DNA of 8,625 bases, taken from Bacteroidia bacterium. GTDB taxonomy: Bacteria; Bacteroidota; Bacteroidia; Cytophagales; Cyclobacteriaceae. Of this stretch, positions 1 to 5,288 are shown one piece after another. Position 1 is the first letter of the stretch, and each line of letters starts with the position of its first letter. The notes under the pieces were generated by a model. The model was not told where the DNA came from, did no database searches, and worked only from the letters and a program-made list of their open reading frames with translations. The position numbers and the translations under genes were made by a program. The stretch lies in contig JAAURZ010000075.1 of NCBI GenBank assembly GCA_012031955.1, positions 1-8,625 of the forward strand, written 5' to 3'.

Positions 1-49
1 GTTTGAGTGCCTCCAGGTCTTCGCGGATAAATAGCATGTAGTTTTTCAT
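1..49 (-). CDS. YCII-domain protein, N-terminal fragment (runs off the window)
   Basis: Only the first 16 codons are present, reading MKNYMLFIREDLEALK from the ATG at 49-47. This opening (Met, short polar stretch, hydrophobic beta strand, then R-E/D) is characteristic of the YCII-related (DGPF-domain) family: small ferredoxin-fold proteins of about 100-120 residues that are often encoded next to ECF sigma factors. No catalytic residues fall within the visible part, so the family call rests on the N-terminal pattern alone. The start is supported by the intergenic repeat copy (47-152), which ends exactly at this ATG, and by a promoter-like match further upstream at 159-188. It is separated from the upstream SnoaL-like gene by 144 nt, so it probably has its own promoter. 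No Shine-Dalgarno is visible. Confidence 0.6.
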   Translation of the reverse strand, partial: MKNYMLFIREDLEALK

Positions 50-152
50 CTGTTAATAATTGATTTTAATGGACACATCTTGAGAGTAAGTCCCGTAAAA
101 AGGACGATGCAATTGACATCCCGTCGGGTACCGTTCTCTTATGCTCATTTCA
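47..152 (-). repeat. Intergenic direct repeat, copy 1 (short form), leader of the YCII gene
   Basis: About 106 nt that align with 2022-2173 at roughly 80% identity by eye. Shared blocks on the plus strand include CATCTGTyAATAATTGATTT, GGACAC, TTGAGAGTA, TAAAAAGGACG, GCAATTrACATCCC, GTTCTCTT and ATGCTCATTTCA. Copy 1 lacks the ~46-nt palindromic insert found in copy 2 and differs by several 1-2 nt indels. Both copies are in the same orientation and both end at a CAT, that is, a minus-strand ATG. In this copy that ATG starts the YCII gene, so the element would be its 5' untranslated leader. The indels break any shared reading frame, which argues against a conserved peptide. Confidence 0.8.
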
Positions 153-158
153 TAATAT

Positions 159-188
159 TAAATTTAAAGATTTTGTAAGGCGTCGCAA
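159..188 (-). promoter_or_regulatory. Candidate Bacteroidota-type promoter for the YCII gene
   Basis: On the minus strand TTG at 188-186 is followed by exactly 19 nt and then TAAATTTA at 166-159. This matches seven of eight positions of the layout TTG-N19/20-TAnnTTTG known for the primary sigma factor of Bacteroidota. The predicted transcription start falls near 152, which is the upstream edge of repeat copy 1. The whole repeat would then be the transcribed leader of the YCII gene. The region is A+T rich, so a chance match is possible. Confidence 0.4.
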
Positions 189-193
189 CCGGG

Positions 194-595
194 TTAGTTG
201 TTGTCGTAGTAGGTGGCGTCGCGCACCACCCTGCCATTGTCAAACTCCAGCACAGTGCAAATCGGCAGCGAAAAGGCCTGGCCGTCGCTGGCAGTACCGG
301 TAGAAATGAATTCCACCACCACCACGTTGCCGAAACCATACATATGCACCACGCTATCTTTTATATCCGGGAACATTTGCTCCAGATCGGCATGATGCCG
401 GGCCACTTGTTGTGGCGTTACTGCCTGCTTGTACGCCGGATCTTCGAACCTGGCATCGTCATCGTAAAAGGACATCATACGCTCCCAGTCATGGGCATTG
501 AACGCATCAAATATCTTTTGGGCAGTGGCCGTGTTGTTGCTGCGCGCAGTGCATGCACATACAACCAGGCCGATGGTAAGAAGGAGGTATTTCAT
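194..595 (-). CDS. SnoaL/NTF2-like lipoprotein
   Basis: This 133-residue protein starts at the ATG at 595-593 and stops at TAA 196-194. Residues 1-15 look like a lipoprotein signal peptide: K2, a hydrophobic run LLLTIGLVV, then VCAC with Cys15 the likely lipidated residue (Cys13 is an alternative). The rest fits one SnoaL-like/NTF2-like alpha+beta cone. An amphipathic helix (about 25-35, QKIFDAFNAHDWERM) leads into FYDDDARFEDP (43-53), then helices at 61-76. The closing beta strands are about 89-100 (NVVVVEFISTG) and 112-128 (ICTVLEFDNGRVVRDA). The family includes polyketide cyclases, isomerases and many ligand-binding proteins of unknown role, so no reaction can be assigned. The secreted, probably periplasmic or outer-membrane-anchored form is inferred. 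It lies 71 nt downstream of the LytTR regulator gene and could be in its transcript. Confidence 0.85.
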   Translation of the reverse strand: MKYLLLTIGLVVCACTARSNNTATAQKIFDAFNAHDWERMMSFYDDDARFEDPAYKQAVTPQQVARHHADLEQMFPDIKDSVVHMYGFGNVVVVEFISTGTASDGQAFSLPICTVLEFDNGRVVRDATYYDNN

Positions 596-666
596 AGACT
601 GAAATTATTTGGTTCAGCCTATAGACAAGGACAGCTTTATTTTCCGGACATATTTTTTGGAAAATT

Positions 667-1419
667 TCACCCGAGCCACTGCTTGAATTGGGCAGCTTTC
701 TCGCGGCTTATGTCGACCTCCATTACATTTGGCGGTTTGATTGCTACGGTAAGTCCCTTGTGCGTAGTCTTCACACGGCCTACCGACTGGCGATGGATAA
801 TGAATTGGCGGTTGGCGCGGAAGAAATGATCGGGGTCGAGAAGCCCTTCGATTTCGTCGAGGGTCTGGTGCTCGCTGATGAGCTTTTCATGGCCGACGGT
901 GTACATGTGAATCAACTCCGTTTTATGAAACAGCGCAATCTCATGCTGGTTCACGGGAATGAGTGTATTCAGGTGAAGACCAAGGAAGCGTTCCTTATAA
1001 CGTTTCTCCGAACCTTTGAACTGGCTCATCAAAGCCTTAAGCTGTTCTTCGAGCACGTTTTCTACATTGAGTGACTTGTATTTCAGGAAAGCGCTTTCCA
1101 GTTCCTTGATGTCGACGGGTTTGAGCAGATAGTCGACGCTGTTGAGCTTGAACGCCCGGATTGCGTACTCGTCGTAGGCCGTGGTAAAGATGATGGGGCA
1201 ATGAATTCGCAGCGATTCAAAAATCTCAAAGCTATTTCCGTCCGAAAGTCTGATGTCGGAAAGGATGAGGTCGGGCGGATTGTTGTTGGTGAACCATTCC
1301 TTCGCTGCGCGCACACTCGAGATCACGCCCAGCACCTGGGCGTGCGGATCGAGTCGAAGTATCTGGTTTTTCAGATCCACCGCCACCAACGACTCATCTT
1401 CTATGATCAGAATTTTCAT
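667..1419 (-). CDS. LytTR-family response regulator (LytR/AlgR type)
   Basis: This 250-residue two-domain regulator starts at the ATG at 1419-1417. Residues 1-115 form a receiver domain: the acidic pair is at E7/D8, the phosphoacceptor is D55 in LILSDIRLSDG, the switch Thr is in IIFTTAYDEYA (about 79-80), and the conserved Lys is K100 followed by P101. A linker with a helical stretch (about 116-142) leads to a LytTR DNA-binding domain at about 145-250, recognised by ERFLGLHLNTLIPVNQHEIA, the HKTELIHMYT strand, and the C-terminal block DPDHFFRANRQFIIHRQSV. It is expected to be phosphorylated by a LytS-type kinase and to bind direct repeats at target promoters. The obvious partner is the kinase at 2171-3190, but a GNAT gene and an intergenic repeat lie between them. 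It follows the GNAT stop by 35 nt, so read-through from that gene is plausible. Confidence 0.95.
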   Translation of the reverse strand: MKILIIEDESLVAVDLKNQILRLDPHAQVLGVISSVRAAKEWFTNNNPPDLILSDIRLSDGNSFEIFESLRIHCPIIFTTAYDEYAIRAFKLNSVDYLLKPVDIKELESAFLKYKSLNVENVLEEQLKALMSQFKGSEKRYKERFLGLHLNTLIPVNQHEIALFHKTELIHMYTVGHEKLISEHQTLDEIEGLLDPDHFFRANRQFIIHRQSVGRVKTTHKGLTVAIKPPNVMEVDISREKAAQFKQWLG

Positions 1420-1454
1420 CTGTCAGCAATTTACCTCAAAAAAAGTCTGAGCGG

Positions 1455-1976
1455 TTATGCGTCAAAATCGAAATTGGGATTCTGCCAAGCCATCGGAATG
1501 TCGGCCTCCAGCAAACCATCGGCTGTGCGTGCGCGCATTTCAAGCCGCCCTTCAATGAGGAAACCCATCGACTGAAACAACGCAAGCGCGCGCTCGTTGC
1601 TCTCCTGTACAAGGACTTCCACGCGGCCCACGCCGGGGCGGTTGAGGCCTATCTCTTCCAGAAAAATAGTGAGGATAGTGCGACCAACCTTTTGTCCCTG
1701 ATGATCCGGATGTACAACCAAAATCAACCCGGTGAGTACATGCTTCTGTGACTGCGGCACCGGCGCATGCGCGTGAATTTCGGCAATCAGCTTCCCGCTT
1801 GCATCGTCTTCGGCCACCAGCATGATACCTGTGCTGATGCATTCCTCCGCAAAACCCGTCACGTAACGCCCCGTGATGTCGCCCTCATGATGTGGAAGCT
1901 GCCCCGTCGCCGCCACTACTTTGTAGAGATCTGCAATCGCGGCTGTGTCTTCCAACTGGGCTGTTCGTATGTGCAT
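1455..1976 (-). CDS. GNAT-family N-acetyltransferase
   Basis: From the ATG at 1976-1974 the protein has 173 residues and begins MHIRTAQLEDTAAIADLY, the usual first strand and helix of a GNAT fold. An in-frame ATG at 2024 would add 16 residues (MNTLFLLLSETKHKLS) with no GNAT homology, so I prefer the shorter form. Motif A is at about 87-102 (VVHPDHQGQKVGRTIL), where Q93-G94-Q95-K96-V97-G98 matches the Q/R-x-x-G-x-G/A acetyl-CoA loop except for Lys in place of the first Gly. Motif B is at about 125-145, with ESNERALALFQSMGFLIEG (Asn for CoA contact, then the GF ending). The enzyme would transfer acetyl from acetyl-CoA to an amine; the substrate cannot be read from sequence. It lies downstream of repeat copy 2 and 35 nt upstream of the LytTR regulator. 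Confidence 0.88.
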   Translation of the reverse strand: MHIRTAQLEDTAAIADLYKVVAATGQLPHHEGDITGRYVTGFAEECISTGIMLVAEDDASGKLIAEIHAHAPVPQSQKHVLTGLILVVHPDHQGQKVGRTILTIFLEEIGLNRPGVGRVEVLVQESNERALALFQSMGFLIEGRLEMRARTADGLLEADIPMAWQNPNFDFDA

Positions 1977-2021
1977 TGATAACTTGTGTTTTGTTTCCGA
2001 CAATAATAAGAAGAGTGTGTT

Positions 2022-2173
2022 CATCTGTCAATAATTGATTTTTTACGGACACCTGCATGCCGTAGCGCGGCATTCTGGCACGCAGGCATGGAATTCGCAT
2101 TTTGAGAGTAGCTCCTAAAAAGGACGGGCAATTAACATCCCCATTGGGCATAGTTCTCTTTATGCTCATTTCA
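2022..2173 (-). repeat. Intergenic direct repeat, copy 2 (long form with palindromic insert)
   Basis: About 152 nt aligning with 47-152 over both flanks, interrupted by an extra ~46-nt palindromic segment at 2053-2098. It occupies the gap between the kinase stop codon (TGA at 2173-2171, which is inside the shared block ending ATGCTCATTTCA) and an ATG at 2024-2022 that is in frame with the GNAT gene. An open frame runs through it from an ATG near 2169 (MSIKRTMPNGDVNC...). The same frame is broken by indels in copy 1, so I treat it as non-coding. Within both copies a TCC...TAAAAA...GGA block could form a short hairpin; here it is TCCTaaaaAGGA. Confidence 0.8.
2052..2098. repeat. REP-like palindromic insert inside repeat copy 2
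   Basis: This segment is present only in copy 2. It forms a hairpin with outer stem CCTGC (2052-2056) pairing GCAGG (2082-2086) and inner stem ATGCCG (2057-2062) pairing CGGCAT (2068-2073) around the loop TAGCG. An 8-nt one-sided bulge lies at 2074-2081. The tail GGCATGGAATTCGC follows. It is GC-rich compared with the flanking A+T-rich repeat. Size, bulged hairpin and intergenic location resemble REP or short MITE-like elements, but no second copy exists in this window. Confidence 0.55.
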
Positions 2174-3190
2174 AAGCAACGGCACTTTCACATCAAATCG
2201 AGATTCGGTGGGCTCGATCAGCACCGGCTTTTCCGTCAGAAACTTGTACAACGACTTCAGGTTTTCCAACCCCAGTTTGTTAGAAGCGTCGACAAGAGCG
2301 CGCGACTGCAGGTTGTTGCTCACGATCAGGTACTCGCCCATGGTAAAAATTTCGATGTGCAACGGATAGTCACGATCGAGAATATTATGCTTGATGGCAT
2401 TCTCAATCAATATTTGAAGCGTAACCGGCACAACGGCGCGGTCGTCCTTCAGGTTTTCAGCAATGTCGATGGTAATTTTCAGCCCGCCTTTAAACCTGGT
2501 TTCGAGCAATGAGATGTAGTGTTGTATAAACTCCAGCTCCGTCCTTAACGATACAAAGTTTCTTTCCTTATTCTGTAATACGTAGCGATACACTTTGGCG
2601 AGTTGCTGCAGGAAAGTGGAGGCCAGCTTCTGGTCTTCAAAGATAAGGCTGTTCAATGAAGTGAGCGCATTGAAAAGAAAGTGCGGGTTGAGTTGGTTTT
2701 TGAGGTTGTCGAACTGCACCTGCGACTTTTCTCGTTCAAGCCGCTCTGCGCGCAGGAGTCCATCGCGCCAGCGCCCTATAAAATAGGTAGTAAAAAAACC
2801 AAGGTTAACGCCAACCGGTATCATGGCATAAATGGCCCACGTGGCTGCAAGGAAAAGAGCATCAAGCTTGAATGGCAGGTAAGGCTCGCCGAAATAGTAT
2901 ATGACAGACCTCACCACTATGCCAATAGCCGACCCGATAAGCAGTTGTACTACGATACGCCAGGTCATATTGCGTTCGAAAGGGTAAACCCTGTTCAGCC
3001 AGTTGTGAACACCGCGCAGGCTTTCCCAGAAGACGGACACCAGGAAGATGGAAATAAAAATCAGTTGAATCTGGAACGCCAAGCCGAACTCTTCGAACTT
3101 CGCCAGCCGTACAACAAAGGCCACCAGCGCCATGAAGACAATGATGGCATATACCCTGAAAAATTCACGTGCGGACTTGTAGCCGAGCAT
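2171..3190 (-). CDS. LytS-type sensor histidine kinase (His_kinase family, four-helix membrane sensor)
   Basis: This 339-residue protein starts at the ATG at 3190-3188. The frame stays open upstream into the monooxygenase gene, but that extension overlaps a well-conserved protein and has no membrane or kinase character. Four hydrophobic helices are visible at about 11-30, 38-55, 78-98 and 110-136, with only short loops, so the sensor is intramembrane with no periplasmic domain. A coiled linker (about 140-165) leads to the His_kinase motif FDNLKNQLNPHFLFNALTSL (160-179), with His170 as the phosphorylated residue. The ATP-binding part shows the N-box LQILIENAIKHNI (259-271) and the short G-box NKLGLENL (304-311) typical of this family. 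It follows the monooxygenase stop by 26 nt and is likely the last gene of the exporter operon. Its probable partner is the LytTR regulator at 667-1419. Confidence 0.93.
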   Translation of the reverse strand: MLGYKSAREFFRVYAIIVFMALVAFVVRLAKFEEFGLAFQIQLIFISIFLVSVFWESLRGVHNWLNRVYPFERNMTWRIVVQLLIGSAIGIVVRSVIYYFGEPYLPFKLDALFLAATWAIYAMIPVGVNLGFFTTYFIGRWRDGLLRAERLEREKSQVQFDNLKNQLNPHFLFNALTSLNSLIFEDQKLASTFLQQLAKVYRYVLQNKERNFVSLRTELEFIQHYISLLETRFKGGLKITIDIAENLKDDRAVVPVTLQILIENAIKHNILDRDYPLHIEIFTMGEYLIVSNNLQSRALVDASNKLGLENLKSLYKFLTEKPVLIEPTESRFDVKVPLL

Positions 3191-3216
3191 TCGGTTGATT
3201 CGCTTGAGGATATAAG

Positions 3217-4380
3217 TTAATGCAATGGAACCTGAAAAATGAATTTGAATTGATTTTCGACAACACGTTCGGGCGTAAGGCGGATGGCGGCATTCCGCAA
3301 AGCCATCAGCACAGGGTTCTCCAATTGCGCCACCCGGCCCAATCGCCACGAATCGTTCACTATTTTTTTTGTGTAGGGCAGCCTTCGGCGTTCGAAGGTT
3401 TCAAAAGCCTTCTCCACGCTCTCGGCCGATTCCAATAAGTTGGCAAGCATCACGGCATCCTCAATGGCCATGCATGCGCCCTGGCCCAGGTTGGGCGTGG
3501 TGGCGTGCGCCGCGTCGCCCATCAGCAGCACCCTGTTAAAAGCAAATTTCCTTAGGGGGGCGATGTCGAGAATGTCATTCCATATAAGTTGATCTTCGCG
3601 CGTGCGCAGCAACAGCTCGGGCACGGGAAAATGGAAGTCGCCAAAATGGCGGAGCAGGTCGGGGACTTTGTAGTTCCTGAATTTCTCCTCGCCTCGGCTT
3701 GCGTTGAGACACGCAAACCAGTACACACGGTTGTGCGTAAGCGGAACTATGCCGAATCGCGCGCCGCCGCCCCAGGTCTCGCTGGTTTCGTCCCAGTTGA
3801 TGTTAGGGGGTGGGTTATCGATAACCGCGCGCCAGCACGTGTAGCCCGCAAATCGCGTAGTTGACTGCGGCAGTAGTTTTTTTCGCGCCAGGGAATGGAT
3901 GCCGTCGCACGCAAGGAGATAGTCGGCACGATGCGTTGTCCCGTCGGCAAAATGAAGCACAACCCCATCAGGCAGTTGCTCAATGTCAGTGCAGGCTTTG
4001 TTGAGTTCTGCGGTGCCTTCCGTTATGTGGTCCAGCAATACCTTGTGCAGGTCGGCACGGTGAATTGAAAAATTATTAACGACACCAAACTTGGTACTCA
4101 GTCGCTCGGAGTCGGTTTGTGAAAGCGCTCTTCCCTGCCTGTTTTTGATGGTGACGCGCTTCATGATGCGGCTCACATCGAGGATGGCGTCGCTGATGCC
4201 CAGCTCCATAAATGCGCGCACAGCATTGCCGGCAAGGCCCAACCCCGCTCCCAGCGGCTTCCACTGTGGCGCACTTTCGAACAGGCGCACGCCAAAACCT
4301 TTTTGCTCCAAGGCGATGGCCAGCACAAGGCCGCCAATGCCGCCGCCGAGTATCGCGAATCTCCTGCTGTCGGAACGCAT
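3217..4380 (-). CDS. FAD-dependent monooxygenase (PHBH/TetX-like, group A flavoprotein)
   Basis: This 387-residue, probably cytoplasmic enzyme begins at the ATG at 4380-4378. Residues 8-35 form the Rossmann beta-alpha-beta fold, with GGGIGG (12-17) for the FAD ADP moiety and E35 ending strand 2. The DG motif is YLLACDGIHS (154-163, D159-G160), which contacts FAD and NAD(P)H. The second FAD motif is RVLLMGDAAHATTPNLGQG (283-301, G288-D289), followed by ACMAIEDA. Length and motif order fit single-component aromatic hydroxylases, TetX-like tetracycline oxidases and zeaxanthin epoxidase-like enzymes. The reaction is NAD(P)H- and O2-dependent hydroxylation or epoxidation of an unknown substrate. 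There is no signal peptide. It lies 11 nt after the small 64-residue gene and 26 nt before the kinase, inside the exporter string, so a role in making or inactivating the exported compound is plausible but inferred. Confidence 0.93.
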   Translation of the reverse strand: MRSDSRRFAILGGGIGGLVLAIALEQKGFGVRLFESAPQWKPLGAGLGLAGNAVRAFMELGISDAILDVSRIMKRVTIKNRQGRALSQTDSERLSTKFGVVNNFSIHRADLHKVLLDHITEGTAELNKACTDIEQLPDGVVLHFADGTTHRADYLLACDGIHSLARKKLLPQSTTRFAGYTCWRAVIDNPPPNINWDETSETWGGGARFGIVPLTHNRVYWFACLNASRGEEKFRNYKVPDLLRHFGDFHFPVPELLLRTREDQLIWNDILDIAPLRKFAFNRVLLMGDAAHATTPNLGQGACMAIEDAVMLANLLESAESVEKAFETFERRRLPYTKKIVNDSWRLGRVAQLENPVLMALRNAAIRLTPERVVENQFKFIFQVPLH

Positions 4381-4391
4381 ATGTTTTCGGG

Positions 4392-4586
4392 TCAGGCGTT
4401 TTTACTGCTGCCTTGCAGACGTTGACGTATGCGTTTAAGCAAACGCTCCTCGCGAATAAGCAGGTCGAGGTTGGCTTGCGCCACCTGGAAATGTTTTACA
4501 TACGGATTTCTGAGCCTGAACTCGTCAAGGTCGATGGTAATATTTTTATACATCATAGCCGTTGTGGGTTTTCTCTTTTTTTCCAT
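4392..4586 (-). CDS. Small basic protein of unknown function (64 residues)
   Basis: I do not recognise this protein. From the ATG at 4586-4584 it has 64 residues, starting MEKKRKPTTAMMYKN; a TTG three codons upstream is a less likely start. After a basic N-terminus comes a short stretch YKNITIDLDEFRLRNPYVK, then one long, strongly charged amphipathic helix (about 33-57, HFQVAQANLDLLIREERLLKRIRQR) that could be a coiled coil or nucleic-acid or protein-binding helix. There is no signal peptide, membrane segment or cysteine. It fits precisely in the operon: 23 nt after the ATPase stop and 11 nt before the monooxygenase start. That spacing, its sensible composition and the lack of another use for this gap are the main reasons to believe it is coded. 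It could instead be a spurious frame in a 230-nt intergenic stretch. Confidence 0.6.
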   Translation of the reverse strand: MEKKRKPTTAMMYKNITIDLDEFRLRNPYVKHFQVAQANLDLLIREERLLKRIRQRLQGSSKNA

Positions 4587-4609
4587 GACAACCAACTTCG
4601 CGGTTACCC

Positions 4610-5284
4610 CTACTCCACAATATGACCGTCGCTCATTTCGACAATGCGATCAGACTTGTCCGCAAATTCTTCGTCGTGGGTCACGGCGATGATGGTCTGG
4701 TGGTAGTGATGCGTGAGTTCGTTGAATATATCAAAAACAAGTTGTGAATTATAGGAGTCCAGGTTGCCCGTAGGCTCATCGCCCATGATTATGTCCGGGT
4801 CGTTGATGAGCGCCCGTGCAATGGCCACCCGCTGCTGCTGGCCGCCACTCAGCTTGCTCGAACGCTTGAGGGCGTGATCGTGCATGCCGAGCACGCGCAA
4901 CTTTTCGTAGGCCTTCTCCTCCACGTCCTTGCGCGAAAGCTTGCCCAGCTTCAGCGCCGGTATCATCACGTTCTGCAAAGCGGTGAATTCGGGAAGGAGA
5001 TAGTGGAACTGAAATACAAACCCGATGTGGTCGTTACGAAACTGGGCCAGGTAATTTTGCTTTTGACCGGTAATGCGCACGCCAGAGATTTCCAGTTCGC
5101 CGACGTAGTCTGTATCCATGGTCGAAAGCACATACATGAGTGTGGACTTCCCGCAACCGGATTTCCCAACCAGCGACAAAAACTCGCCCTTGCTCACCGA
5201 AAGGTCGATGTCTTTCAGCACTTGAAACTTCTGAGGCTCGTAGAAGTATTTCGTGATCTTGTGTGTCCTTAATACTTTTTCCAT
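4610..5284 (-). CDS. ABC transporter ATPase, MacB/LolD type
   Basis: This 224-residue protein begins at the ATG at 5284-5282. An upstream in-frame start at 5374 would overlap the permease gene and adds no ABC sequence. All motifs are present: A-loop region around TKYFYEP (11-17, Tyr for adenine stacking), Walker [10 protein letters not shown] (40-48), Q-loop [12 protein letters not shown] (89-100, Gln92), signature LSGGQQQR (145-152), Walker [14 protein letters not shown] (164-176, catalytic Glu170) and switch His203 in VTHDEEFAD. The [18 protein letters not shown] and GNLDSYNS blocks are typical of the LolD/MacB/FtsE subfamily, whose members hydrolyse ATP to drive FtsX-like permeases through a mechanotransmission mechanism. 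It follows the permease stop by only 4 nt, so the two are almost certainly translationally linked. It works on the cytoplasmic face of the inner membrane. Confidence 0.95.
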   Translation of the reverse strand: MEKVLRTHKITKYFYEPQKFQVLKDIDLSVSKGEFLSLVGKSGCGKSTLMYVLSTMDTDYVGELEISGVRITGQKQNYLAQFRNDHIGFVFQFHYLLPEFTALQNVMIPALKLGKLSRKDVEEKAYEKLRVLGMHDHALKRSSKLSGGQQQRVAIARALINDPDIIMGDEPTGNLDSYNSQLVFDIFNELTHHYHQTIIAVTHDEEFADKSDRIVEMSDGHIVE

Positions 5285-5288
5285 AATA

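Noticed and set aside
639..665. Inverted repeat ATTTTCC / GGAAAAT between the regulator and the SnoaL-like gene, as a terminator
   Set aside because: On the transcribed strand the weak A+T stem is followed by AAAG, not a T run, and the loop is 13 nt, so it does not look like an intrinsic terminator.
344..829. 161-residue plus-strand frame across the SnoaL-like and regulator genes
   Set aside because: It is the antisense shadow of two well-supported genes, with no recognisable domain. The same applies to the other plus-strand frames, such as 6361-7152, 688-1074 and 2681-3220.
1885..2169. 94-residue open frame through repeat copy 2 (MSIKRTMPNGDVNC...)
   Set aside because: The matching frame in copy 1 is broken by indels, the frame runs through the palindromic insert and into the start of GNAT in another frame, and the product has no recognisable fold.
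3191..3349. 53-residue N-terminal extension of the kinase frame
   Set aside because: It overlaps the conserved C-terminal part of the monooxygenase, is rich in Gly, Cys and Pro, and adds no membrane or kinase character; the ATG at 3190 gives a normal LytS-type start.
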